DNA of 64,000 nucleotides from Lonicera japonica (taxonomy: Eukaryota > Streptophyta > Magnoliopsida > Dipsacales > Caprifoliaceae), in the NCBI GenBank assembly GCA_021464415.1, contig CM038466.1, positions 53,012,550 to 53,076,549 of the forward strand, in the 5' to 3' direction. The notes beneath the pieces were generated by a model. It was not told where the DNA came from. It ran no database searches and saw only the letters and a list, made by a program, of their open reading frames with translations. A program made the translations under genes and the position numbers. Positions 20,416 to 31,090 of the stretch are shown here, in pieces; the stretch's first letter is position 1, and each line of letters begins with the position of its first letter.

Positions 20416-23400
20416 AGTTGGGAAGCACTCTCTTATTGGTGCAAGTGGAGAAATTAGCGATTTCCAAGAGATTATGCGTTCACTTGACAACCTTATGTAA
20501 GTATTGGTTCTTCTAAGCTGTACTTTGCAAGTAAAAACTTTTGGTTAACCATCATGTATTTGTCCCAATTTATTGGAGAAATATTGTACTTTTGGGTTGC
20601 TGCTACTTCTAATTTGCTTAACTGATGTAGCTTGTACGACAATATGTGGGATGATGGAAATTCCTTGGGCCCTAAAGAGGTCCATAACTATTTAACTCGT
20701 ATGATGTACAACCGTCGCAACAAATTCGACCCTTTGTGGAATTCACTTGTACTTGGTGGAGTGAAAAATGGACAGAAGTATCTTGGAACGGTATTCATTT
20801 GTTCGTCATATTATGATGCCGAATGCTTAGCCACTTGTGTTTTGGCCATGAACATTGTAATCTTGTTCAGGTTAGTATGATTGGTGTACATTATGAGGAC
20901 AATCATGTTGCCACTGGATTTGGAAATCACCTTGCGCGGCCAATTTTCCGTGATGAATGGCACGAGAACATGAGTTTCGAGGATGGTGTTAAGTTATTAG
21001 AGAAATGCATGCGTGTTCTTCTATATCGGGATAGGTCTGCCATCAACAAGCTTCAGGTATGCATGTGCCTCTCGTCTTAGTTAGTTGTAGTAGGATGTCT
21101 GATGGAGTCTATTTTACTCTTTAATATGCAACAATTTTTACAATTATTTTATTGACAGAATCATGGATTTCGTTTTAAATCAGAAAAGCTCGTTTGACAA
21201 AAATATAAAAAGTACTGGTTTAGAGTCTGGATAATTTATAAAAATGCAACTTTTTTTTAAGCGGTCATGTTAACGTGTGCCCTAAGGACACATGTTACAC
21301 ACCTATAAATAGAAAAAATTAAATTATAACATGCATTAAATTGGACACAAATACTCATGCAAAGTGTTGTTCTTTCCATTCATAGTATGGTTAATGTTGA
21401 GATTTGTATATTTTATTTATAGTATGTGTATATTTTATTTATATTTAGAAAATCCTTATTAGAAGGAAATTCCTTAATATACGAGGTCTCTCTCTTGTAT
21501 ATATATATTTTGTACCTTTCTACTCAATGATATAACATAATTCTCACATTCTCACATGGTATAAGAGGATTCAATCCTCATATAGTAACCAAACCCTAGC
21601 CACCTCACATAGTAACCAAACCCTAGCCGCTGTGTTTCTATTCCAGCGTGTAAACCCTAGCTGCTGTGTTTCTATCCCAGCGTGTAAACCCTAGCCGTTA
21701 TGTTTCTATCCGAGCGTGTAAACTCTAGCCGTCGCGCATCAAAAAAAAAATTACTGTTCACCCGAGCGCTGTTCATGGCGCTATTGTTCACCCGAGTTAC
21801 TGTTCACGTGTTACTGTTCACGTTTTCAAATCCACTTTTTCTAGATTGTCTCTCTAAGATCTGTGTTCTAGCATATTTCTAATCTATTCCCAGCATTAGT
21901 TTGGTGGTATTTTCTAAAACTGAGGATGGCATCCGGAGGAGTAACTGGAGTAGGAGATGAGGCCGGTGGATCCGGTGATCGGGAGATGGGCTTGGATATA
22001 GTCTCAGTAGTAGGCTCGGTGGTGGGGTTCTCAACAGATATAGATTGAGGTCGGTGACGGTAGGTAAGTAGAGGAGGTGGCGAGGTTGCAGCAGGAGCCA
22101 CAGGATCACGAAAGCACACAACTTGCGGAATAGGATTAGCGTTTGATATGAGGGACTCACTAATATCAATAGGACACGCAGCACTCTCTGAAAATTCTTT
22201 CAGGGGAGATAACGACGAGCTACGTGAAATCGAATGATCAACTAGCTGATATCTTTACAAAGTCTCTTGGTGGCCCTCGAGTCAATTACATTTGTAACAA
22301 GCTTGGAATCTACAACTTGTACGCTCCAGCTTGAGGGGGAGTGTTGAGATTTATATATTTTATTTATAGCATGTGTATATTTAGGATATATTTAGAGAAT
22401 CCTTATTAGAAGGAAACTCCTTAATATATTAGGTCTCTCTCTTGTATATATATAATTTGTACCTTTCTACTCAATGATATAACATAATTCTCACATTCTC
22501 ACAGTTAACATGTGCCCTTGGGGCCAGTGGCGTAGCCAGAAATTTTCAGCCGGGGGTGCGCAAATTTTTTTTTTTTACATATATGAACAAACACAAACTC
22601 TAAGGCCTCGTTTGATTCGGGTATTAAAAAGTGGGATGGGATTATTAATACCACTTTTTTTATAATACCCTGTTTGATTCGCATAAATGTGCTGGGATTA
22701 CTAATACCGGTACTAACTTAATACCACTTTTTGTGCTATAATTTAATACCAGGGGGGAGGTGGTAATGTTTATCCAGGATTAAGAAAAATGAACCATATA
22801 TTTTCAAAAATGACATTACTACTATAATATTTTCAAAAATGCCACTACCACTACTACTAATAAATTATTATTATTATTTTAATTTATTTAAAAAAATTAT
22901 TCATTTAAAAAAAATTAAATTTTTCTTTTAAAAAATATTTTTATTTTGTTAGTCCAAAATATAATCCCGTATACGAGTTATATAACAAAACATGGTATTA
23001 ACATCAGCAAGAGATATCCCAGTATTAATACTGCGTGAATCAAACAAGGTATTGGTATTAAATTAATACCAGGATTAATAGTCCAGTACTATTAATACCG
23101 GTATTATTAATCCCACTGATCCTAATACCTGAATCAAACGAGGCCTAAATTTCTTGTCAACATAAGAATAAGAATAACCCTAAATTGAAACCTTTTCCGT
23201 TTCGTGTGAGTGGCCCACGGTGCTTTGGACAGCCGGACGAGGTCACCAGTCAAGGAAAGCCGAGAGGAGATTGATGGCTCAGTGCAGTGGAGACGTGGAG
23301 TGAAATGGAAAAAAGTTTGATACTTTGAGCACTTGCAAAAATAAGAGAACAGAGGAGAAGAGAATGGAAAAAGAAAGGGGGAGAGACTCGGATCTCCCTC

Positions 23401-25678
23401 TTCACTTAAGTGTATTTCAATTCTCCAAATAGCCCTCCACTTTTATTTCTTCAAATTATATACTCTCAACTATAAATTTATACATATAAATCCTTATATT
23501 ATTTTTAAAAAAAAATTATATTTATTTTATTTTATTTTATTTTTTAAAAATTATCGAAATCGTCGGGAGTGCACCCGCACCCCCTCGCCACAGTGTGGCA
23601 ACGCCACTGCTTGGGGCACATGCTATCATTTTCCTTTTTCAAAAATATTTTGTTTATTGAACTTAGGTTAAATACTATTTTTCCGGTAAGTCTTTTAGTC
23701 GCAGGTTATAAGCCAAGCCATCAGTCATCTCACTTAAACTTAAGTGAATTGTTAGTGGTGACTGTACGTGTCATTGAAACACACATAATTTAATTTTCCG
23801 TTTTTTTTTCCATGATAAAGTTATCAAACACTTCTTGTAGTCCTAGTTGAAAAGTTTTTCTAGAAGGCATCTGCTCGATGTTTCTGCACTTTTGTTAATA
23901 TGTACCTATAGTGATGTTACTAACTTTAAAAATTTCCCAGGACTTTTGAATATTATGCGAGTTTTAAGTATGAAGTACAGAGAAATTTTTCAGTTCTTTC
24001 TTTACCCATTTTATCTTGCATTTTCTTCTCTCTTTTTTCTTGCTCACTTCCTGTCTTATCCATTTTCTTTCTTTTTTGGGGGTATACTCAATTCTATAAT
24101 GTATATTGTATATGGAGGTATACAAAATTATATAATTTTTTGGGAAATTTAGGATAATGGTTGCACCTCTCCCATCCTTGCATTACCGAACAGTACGTGG
24201 AAAGTTAATGCCTCCTTTCCATTCCATGTCCTTCTGACAACTTTATGGAAATATTACTACCCCTCTCCTTAGGATGGTAAAAGGTTGATCTTTCTTTCTT
24301 GATTACAATGAGTGGACCAGCAGTCTCCACTGGAAGGGAAGGAAAAAAGGTAAAGAAATTACTATTGTGGAAAATTCTGAACACCCCACCCCAGCTGCAA
24401 AAGACAATACACACTGCACAAGTGCACAGCCTATTGGCCACAACCTAATAAACCCTATCAAATTCAGGTTTTAAAAATAGTTGGCGTAGATCTATGAATA
24501 TAAGCTTTGGATGTACAAGTGACAAATTGGTGCGCAACTTTTCTGAATGGGGTCATTTATCTTAATCGTGTATACTTCACTTCAGTACTTCACATCATAG
24601 TCAAATTTAAGATTAGTGTATCCCATTTTTGCTAGTTTTAATTTTCTACTGTAGGACTAGACTTTACTGTTCTAGGTTTTCTTTACTAATGATGGCCACT
24701 AATTTTGTTGCGGTACTTGCATTTACATAGACCATGCTTTAGGGACTTCTGAACGAGTTGAAAGTAGTTAATTTGAAGGCTTTGTTTCATCCTAATGTTG
24801 TTAGAACTAGTTTCCCTAGGTCTTATAATGTGAAAATATATTAACCCCATATTATGTACTACTAGCCAGCGTGGCACACTCGTTATATGTGCTACAATAC
24901 ACCAGGTAATGTTTGCAATAGTAGGTAGTGCCAGTGCTAAATCCATTAGAATGAAACATAATTGAGTTTGTTGTAGTGTTTTTACCCATCATCTAAGAGG
25001 TCATGTGTTCCATTCTTTATTCTTTCAAATAAATGATATTAAGGCAATTCAATTTGTTTGAGGTGTAGACCAAAATCTTTTCCTTCTGGGTTTTCATTTG
25101 AGATTTTTTTTGGAATTATAGGTGTAGGCTAGAACCTTTTCAACTCATTTTAAACGATGCTGTGCCCAAATCTCGTCATAATAGAGTGAAATATTGTCAA
25201 TTTGTGAAATTTTGGTGTGTCCAAATAAATTCATCTCTGCTGTTGTACCATTTAATTCCCAAATTAGGAGTGCACTATTCCTTTTCGGGACATCCCAAAA
25301 AGAGCCCAGTTTTCTTTTGGGGACATAATCAACGTACCAAAATTCACGATAGTAAACAACTCTTATTTTTAACCGTCTTTTATATTGGAATTGCTGTATC
25401 TTTAGTGTGGAAGTCAAATATGGACTCTTGATTTGGGCCGGATAAGTAATTTAGATAGCCAAGTGAGTTTATGTTGCTGTGTTTGAACATTTATATGCAT
25501 ATGCATATGCATAAACATTTATATATATAAAAGCTAATACGAATGGTATTTTGGGTGATAACAGATAGCCAAAATAACAGAAGAGGGTGTAACAGTTTCT
25601 CAGCCCTACTCTTTGAAAACCTTCTGGAACTTTGCTGCTTTTCAGAATCCAACCCTTGGTGCTGAGGGGTCGTGGTAG
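18731..25678 (+). CDS. PBG1: 20S proteasome subunit beta type-4 (beta-7), seven exons
   Basis: This is a structural beta-ring subunit of the 20S proteasome core in nucleus and cytosol; the plant beta-7 subunit is not one of the catalytic ones. Exons: 18731-18736, 18840-18904, 19348-19424, 20367-20496, 20631-20790, 20871-21056 and 25565-25678. All introns are GT-AG. They total 738 bp (245 residues plus TAG), the usual length for the family. A short propeptide-like start (MNLVDSTPANN) precedes YPYVTGTSVLGIKYKDGIL, then GSYGSTLRY, GASGEISDFQ, TRMMYNRRNKFDPLWNSLVL, ATGFGNHLARP, VLLYRDRSAINKLQ and the C-terminal ITEEGVTVSQPYSLKTFW. There are no stops or frameshifts. Exon 1 holds only two codons, so the start depends on that tiny exon. 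The last intron is 4.5 kb and full of transposons. Confidence 0.93.
21395..22503 (+). mobile_element. Miniature Ty1/copia element in the last PBG1 intron
   Basis: 1109 bp with two 162-bp LTRs (TGTTGAGATTT ... TTCTCACA) at 21395-21556 and 22342-22503, and a 5-bp duplication GTTAA at 21390-21394 and 22504-22508. A tRNA-Met-like primer site (TGGTATAAGAGG, 21557-21568) and a polypurine tract (GAGGGGGAG, 22333-22341) are present. Only the last stretch of copia RNase H remains (QLADIFTKSLGGPRVNYICN, about 22236-22334). By eye the LTRs differ at about 12 of 162 sites. It is an internally deleted, TRIM-like derivative that depends on enzymes from elsewhere. Confidence 0.88.
21586..21735 (+). repeat. 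Minisatellite of about 36 bp in the copia leader
   Basis: AACCCTAGCCGCTGTGTTTC and TATCCCAGCGTGTA alternate in about four imperfect copies just after the primer binding site. It is followed by several CTGTTCACCCGAG / TACTGTTCACG repeats to about 21825. Confidence 0.75.
22525..23609. mobile_element. hAT-type MITE with a nested Tourist-like MITE
   Basis: Terminal inverted repeats are CAGTGGCGTAGCCAG at the left and the complement of GTGGCAACGCCACTG at the right. An exact 8-bp target duplication, CTTGGGGC, lies at 22517-22524 and 23610-23617, the hAT signature. The body without the nested element is about 540 bp, has no coding frame, and carries GGGGGTGCG / CGCACCCCC near the two ends. Confidence 0.85.
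22604..23145. mobile_element. PIF/Harbinger (Tourist-like) MITE
   Basis: The long terminal inverted repeat starts GGCCTCGTTTGATTCGGGTA and ends in the complement (CCTGAATCAAACGAGGCC). It is flanked by TAA at 22601-22603 and 23146-23148, the three-base duplication of Harbinger elements. The inner sequence repeats AATACC(A/G)..ATTAATACC words. It is nested inside the hAT MITE, so it is the younger of the two. Confidence 0.85.
23618..25564 (+). other. Remainder of the last PBG1 intron
   Basis: AT-rich; no further element was delimited. A T-rich stretch lies at 23990-24090 and an ATGCATATGCATATGCAT repeat at 25496-25513. The acceptor TAACAG ends at 25564. Confidence 0.5.
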
Positions 25679-26090
25679 CTGCCTAACCATCTAGCTTAAC
25701 GAACTGAAACATATGAGCACCCCCATTGATGAAATTTAAAATTATGCTTCCTTGAATTTAGTATCGACTTTATCTTTTAGCTGAATTGCTGATTACAATT
25801 ACATGTATATAACAATGATTGAGCAATATTCCCTCTGCTTTTAGCTGCATTGAATGTTTGTGGACTGTTTTGTAGGCTTTTGAATTTTTGTTATGGATTG
25901 TTTTATATTTATGGATTTTTAACAGCAGATTTTAGTGCTGTTTTATGGATTTTTTATAAGCAAATTTCAATGCTGTTTTATTGCTGTTTCAGTGCAGTTT
26001 CATCTAAATACAATGCAGTTTCAATGCAATTTAAGTGCAGTTTATAGGCTGATTTAAGTGCAGTTTTATTGCTCTTTTTTTAAATGCAGT
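25679..26090 (+). repeat. PBG1 3' flank with degenerate GCAGTTT repeats
   Basis: After the PBG1 stop, the interval 25900-26090 is built of short words TGCAGTTT, TGCTGTTT and CAATGCAGTTTCAATGCA repeated about a dozen times with variable spacing. It is probably part of, or beyond, the 3' untranslated region. Confidence 0.5.
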
Positions 26091-27477
26091 TTTTAACTAA
26101 AGTTTTATCGATATAAAAAAATTTGAATGAGACTGAACCGGACAGAAACTGAATAATTTGGAGAGGGTTTGGGTTCCATTGGTATGAAAACCGAAATCGA
26201 ACCAAATTGAGATTGAGCAATGAAGTTTGGGGAGGGTTTGGGGTACCTTAATCTCTACCCTAGTGTTGATGCTTGTGTAGATAACAGATTTTATACGGTG
26301 GGTGCTTAAACCACTTCCATACTTGTAGATCTACATTTTTATTATCTTTGACATGCCGTAAATGAAGGGATTAAACAAGAGAGGAGGTTAACTAGTGTGG
26401 CGCACACCTAACTAGTCTCCTTCCTTTCGGCATAGTTCGAGATCCTAACTTTCCTCCTCCTACTCTATCTACTGCACCTCACTTTAATTACCAACACTTG
26501 TCAAGAGAGCAATAATGGCCCTTTAGGATTGTTTTTGTACTACTCAAGAGTTAAATTATCTAATTTTTGAATTCTCCTCCCAACCATTAGTTGGGGGTCG
26601 TTTATAGCACATAAGTCTCTTTTCGTCTTTCCTGCACTTGGGGTCACAAAATGGGGTATTCACACTCTCGTATTATTCTCTAGGAAAATCATCACACGAG
26701 TTTGCTTCTACTAGCTAGTTTCACTTCATTTGATCCAAATTAAGAATCTAAATTCATTTATGCATTCCTTACAAATTTCAACAAATTTAACATAATCAAG
26801 TTTTAGTAGCAATATTTTTTTTTAATAATAGTGAGACTTGATACACTAATAACTAAATATTAAACCATTTCATAAATTATTAGAACTTCTAAGTTGTTAA
26901 AAGTTAGTCTTTTAAGTAGATTTATATCTACAAATAATACATCAAATTGTTATAAAAACTTGAGATGTGAACATGGAACACTTCCATTAAAAACGGATCC
27001 AAATTTTTTCGAAAGTAAATACTAATTTAGATATTTATTTTAATTTAAATAGATAATAACTACTTTTACATATTATATCACTAAAACGGATATTAAACTA
27101 GACTACAACCCAGTGGGTTGAGCCTGTATCCGCCCTTTACTTCCCACATTCACCACCTTCGGCCCACTCCTTTATTTGATTTCTCCAGCAATAATAACTT
27201 CAACTTTTTCTTTCACGTGATGCTCCCATACTATATCTTCTTCTGGCGGGAAATCAAATACCATATTCGTAACCGAGAAATGTTAGTATCTCTGAGAAAA
27301 TTAGTGTATGTATTAAGAGATACCAAAATTTAGTATTTACAGAGACCACATTTTTTAAAAACAGAAATCGCATCCTTTAAAAAAAAAGGTAGAAAAATTG
27401 CATCTTAAAAAAAAATATTATTCAAGAACTAAATCCTAATTTTTTCTTTTATTGGATGGCCATAAACACAATAATAT
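26091..27477. other. Intergenic DNA, nothing recognised
   Basis: No credible coding frame. A short hairpin, GTGTGGCGCACAC, lies at about 26396-26408. The stretch 26110-26260 has GAACCGGAC / CCGAAATCGAACC words like those of hAT fragments elsewhere in the window. Confidence 0.35.
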
Positions 27478-27898
27478 GGGTAATTAGAAAAAATTAGCCC
27501 TAAAGTTTGACCAAAATCCCTCGCTATCCCTAAAGTTCAATTTTCGGTTGAAACATATCCCTAAAGTTCAATTTTCGGTTGAAACATCCTTAAAGTTTCT
27601 AATTTTGGTTGAAACATCCTTAAAGTTTTTAATTTCAGTTGAAGCATTTTTAAAGTTTCTAGTTTCGGTTAAAACATCCTTAAAATTTATAATTTCGGTT
27701 TTAGCATTCAAAAATGCCTCATAAAAGAGTGGTTCGTGATAATCACGTGCGTTTTCCATGTATTTTTTATTGGGATATCCGGTTTTGGACGAGTAAGGAA
27801 AAATTAAAAAGTTCAAAGATGTTTCAGTCAAAAATTAAATTTTAGGAATGAGTGAGAGATTCAAGTCAAACTTTAAGGATCATTTTTATTAATCACCC
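27478..27898. mobile_element. MULE-like MITE carrying a tandem array
   Basis: The terminal inverted repeat is GGGTAATTAGAAAAAATTAG at the left; the right end reads GATCATTTTTATTAATCACCC. Beyond it lie imperfect 9-bp duplications CAATAATAT (27469-27477) and GAATAATAC (27899-27907). Inside, about seven copies of a roughly 30-bp unit, TCCTTAAAGTTTCTAATTTC plus GGTTGAAACA, run from about 27520 to 27710. The 30-base period makes a 10-residue repeat on the minus strand. Confidence 0.6.
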
Positions 27899-27907
27899 GA
27901 ATAATAC

Positions 27908-28739
27908 TTTCAGCTTTAATTTTTGCATGTTATAACCACTCAAATAAAAATGTTCCAAGCACACAAAGTCCAGCTAGGCAAGTTATAAAGAGACACCTTA
28001 TCACAAACATTACACTTCAAATTTATAATATATTTAGAAAAAAAGGTATAATTCTTAGAAATTGAAAAAGAAGTATGACGATCCATTATTTTTATCTTGG
28101 CAGTTTTATTATTTAGTTTTTTTTTTTTGTAAAAATGTTATTTTCACTAATTTTTTTCAACAAATTTAATAAGAATATTAATTTACAGGGGGATATTAGC
28201 TAGATAAATGAACAAAAAAAATTTGACAAAGAATTACTCATATCTTTTGCGTTCAGCAATATTCAGTTTCATTTTTTTTTATGAAACTGTAAATGATAAG
28301 GTTTTTGTTATACTTATTAAAAACTGAATTTCTAGTAATTTTTAAACATGAAAGTCTGGCTTTGATAAACTGGAGGAATAACAATGTTTATCATATTTCA
28401 CATTTTTTCCCTTTTTCTGTTTAAATGTAATTACTAATAATTTCTTAAATTTTGTAATTTCAACATTTTTGTTCGTGCTAGCAATTTTATTTTCTACAAA
28501 TAATCATTCTCACTAATTATGAGTTCAACTTAGTCATTTTCAGGATTTTTTGAAATATTAAAACATATATGAAAAGTTTTTGTTTTATTTTTGGGCTTTT
28601 AGATAAAAAGTCCCTTAGCACAAATATTTAAAAAATGCAGTTCATGTGTAAAATTTAAATGATGTGATCCCTCAAGCCAATAAGTTGATCCCTTTAATAA
28701 AAACAACATTTTTATGAAATGGATGTATATAGCCTTATT
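27908..28739. other. AT-rich intergenic DNA, nothing recognised
   Basis: Only low-complexity A/T runs and scattered short words were seen. Confidence 0.4.
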
Positions 28740-28935
28740 ACCAAATTATGGCTATAATTGACTACGATGGTTGGTTGAGTTAGTAATAATTTGAATACTT
28801 TATTTGTAAGATTTGTATTTGAATCTCGCAACAAAAGTTCTTCTCACGCCATAGCAGATGTGTAAGAATTATTGTAAGTAATCGTTAAGCCCATATAGTG
28901 ACATTGGCAAACCCCGGCTGGCCCTAAATTGGGCT
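28740..28935 (+). repeat. Possible SINE remnant
   Basis: GGTTGGTTGAGTTAGTAATA and TATTTGAATCTCGCA resemble degenerate A and B boxes of a pol III promoter about 50 bases apart. CCCGGCTGGCCCTAAATTGGGC follows near the end, then a TA-rich tail. No target duplication was established. Confidence 0.35.
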
Positions 28936-28984
28936 GTATATATATACACTTTTCTTCACCTATATTTTTTATAAAAAAAATAAA

Positions 28985-29290
28985 AATAAATAAATATAGT
29001 AGAATATGATTATTAAAATATAAAAGTGAAAACTTGTGGATTAGGTTAGTAGTGATACTAAGGCATGCAACCACCAGCAAGTGGCCCAGTGGTAGCGCAC
29101 TGGGATCAGCGCTGGGTTTGATTGGGAACTCCCCAGGTCGAATCCCGTGTTCTACTAGTAGATTTCTTCAAAATTATTCGTGAGATTTTCTTAACCTTAC
29201 GAGGAAAAAACGATAAAGGCTTTTTAATTTGCGTGAATAATGGAATGCTAGATATTTTGTAAATTTAGTCAATTATAGACATAGTTATCT
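28985..29290 (+). repeat. Dispersed repeat, copy 1, with a tRNA-like segment
   Basis: It matches 40475-40790 over GTTAGTAGTGA.., GCATGCAA, CTACTAGTAGATTTCTTCAAA and GATATTTTGTAA. Copy 1 alone has about 80 extra bases (about 29070-29149). These hold an A-box-like TGGCCCAGTGG (29078-29088) and a B-box-like GGTCGAATCCC, as in tRNA-derived SINEs. No cloverleaf with a proper acceptor stem was seen, so it is not called a tRNA gene. Confidence 0.5.
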
Positions 29291-29329
29291 TTAATATGTT
29301 CTTATATTCTTATTGCTTTACATTGTTTT

Positions 29330-29720
29330 TACCCAAATTATACTTTGCCCATTTAATAATTTTTTAATTAGCTCTTTTCTTATCAAACTATATTAATTTT
29401 AGCAATTTTTGTTACAAATTACTGATTTTGTTGCAATTTATCCCAAATCACTAACGGGGTTAAAAAAAATAAAAGGAGTTTGAGGGCAAAATTAAAAATT
29501 TACAAATGATAAATTACACTTTGTCTACTTGAACTATTGTCTAAGTAGCACTTTGCGTACCAGGTAGCAATTACGTTTGTTTTTTTAACCCCGTAAGCAA
29601 TTTGAGGTAAACTGTAACAAAATTAGTAGTTTGTAGTAATTAAAAATTGTTAAAATTAATAGTTTGATCGACAAAGTGTTACTTGTAAAATAATTCAAGT
29701 GGGCAAAGTGCAATTTATCA
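29330..29720. mobile_element. Inverted-repeat element, MULE-like
   Basis: Arms of about 135 bases pair between 29332-29467 and 29580-29718, around AACGGGGTT / AACCCCGT at the inner ends and ACTTTGCCCA / GGGCAAAGTG at the outer ends. The outer sequence resembles the ends of the Pack-MULE-like element at 30460. A third, partial copy of the end (GATAAATTACACTTTG, about 29508) lies in the loop. No clean target duplication was seen. Confidence 0.55.
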
Positions 29721-29722
29721 TT

Positions 29723-30450
29723 TTTTTTTAAATAAAAATTACTTTTCGGAGTGGCATAAATAAGTCAGATCGTACCCAATTTATAGAATGGTTGTAAATC
29801 GAAACTTCAAATTTGATCGGAGTCAAGGCGACCAGATGAACGCTTTAGGACACATTCAACTCAAAACTACGAAGATTTGTACTTTGTTAGCTCTTGTTTG
29901 AATGTTATTTTGCATTTCTTTAATATTTGTTGGTGATCCAAACTCTATTTAATGAACTTTAATATGTCGTTTTTATTTTGGGGTGTTCCTAATTTTCGGA
30001 CCCAACATTGTAATTAAAGTCATGCATTTTATTTTCACTTCTTAGGAGTTGGAATGTCACTCAATTCTTACCTTCTCCGCTAAAGCAAAGTTAATTTGGG
30101 ATCCATTGAGGGACCTTTGTGGTCCAAAAGTAGAAAACTACAATTTGTTTAAAGTAAGTTTAAAGGTTACTTGTGCACACTTTTCATTTTCCCCTATTTT
30201 ACTTGTCAATATACGTAGGGATTGTTTTAGGTTTTTAGTCTTAAAATTGGGAAAAAAAAAAGAAAGAAAATATCAATTATTATATGAAGTTAAAGAAAAA
30301 AAGATTCAATTTAGTGGGGGTATTCACCCTTTGAAAATTGAGTGGAATTTGATAAAACGTTAATTGAATAAGGAAAAAAAACATTTGGTCAAATCATTCA
30401 TTTCAGTTTCAAACTTTTCATACAATTATCACAGTTGTTTTGTCAATTAT
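29723..30450. other. Intergenic DNA, nothing recognised
   Basis: A 104-codon open stretch (30049-30363) lacks any recognisable motif and is probably chance in A-rich DNA. Confidence 0.35.
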
Positions 30451-30795
30451 TTAATACAAGAGTTAATTGCACTTTACCCACTTGAATTATACACTCGGTT
30501 ATACGATACCATACTAACTATCAATTTTTTCAATTTTTATTCTGAACTATGAAATTTGTTACACTTTACCCTAAATTGGTAATGGAGTTAATAAAATTGA
30601 CGGAATGAGTGGCAAAATTGATAAGCAACTTGTCCCCCTAAATTTCTCCAGCAAAAAACGTTTTTCTCTCTCTTCTATATATTAATATAACTATACTATA
30701 TATATATACACGTGTTAGTGAAGATCCTAGTGAGAAAGAAATATAAAACATATAAATGGAGAGAGAAGAAAGGAAAGAAAAGCAATAGCACCACC

Positions 30796-30987
30796 ATGGA
30801 AGGACTATGCATTTGTGGAAACAGAGTAATTATTCGTACGTCATGGACATATCTAAACCCTGGAATACGATTTCAATCTTCCCAAATTTGTGGGAATTTT
30901 AGCTTGGTTGATCCACCCATGTGCTTTAGAGCAAAGCAAATTATACCCGGATTGCTTCGAAGGATTAGAGAATTTCAGTTGGGTTGA
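30796..30987 (+). CDS. Small GRF-type zinc-finger ORF captured inside a MULE
   Basis: 63 residues from ATG 30796 (context CACCATGG, a good plant initiator) to the TGA at 30985-30987. It shows LCICGNRVIIRTSWTYLNPG, then GIRF where GRF fingers usually have GRRF, then NFSLVDPPMCFRAKQIIPG and LLRRI. These match the plant GRF zinc-finger family, which binds single-stranded nucleic acid in characterised members. The usual cysteine after GRRF is missing (SSQ), so metal binding may be lost. A second, frame-shifted copy of the C-terminal motif (ENFSWVDPPICFDAIEG) lies at about 30968-31018. It is probably a captured gene fragment; expression is unknown. Confidence 0.55.
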   Translation: MEGLCICGNRVIIRTSWTYLNPGIRFQSSQICGNFSLVDPPMCFRAKQIIPGLLRRIREFQLG

Positions 30988-31090
30988 TCCTCCCATTTGT
31001 TTTGATGCAATTGAGGGGATATGTTGATTACCAATTTTGCCCTTCATTTCGTCAATTTTATTAACTTCATTACCGATTTAGGGTAAAGTG

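Noticed and set aside
21586..21735. CRISPR-like repeat/spacer pattern
   Set aside because: The repeats are contiguous, imperfect and lie in a copia leader in plant DNA; they are a minisatellite.
21868..22184. Proline-rich minus-strand ORFs as a gene
   Set aside because: They lie inside the miniature copia element on the opposite strand to its RNase H remnant; composition comes from the GGTGG/CCACC-rich DNA and no domain is seen.
25145..25431. Overlapping ORFs within the last PBG1 intron as extra exons
   Set aside because: PBG1 is complete with the exon at 25565, and neither frame shows proteasome or other motifs.
29070..29150. A tRNA gene
   Set aside because: Pol III box-like words are present, but no complete cloverleaf or acceptor stem could be paired; a SINE-type segment fits better.
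30049..30363. A 104-codon ORF left of the Pack-MULE
   Set aside because: It is lysine-rich from A-rich DNA and has no recognisable motif or splice support.
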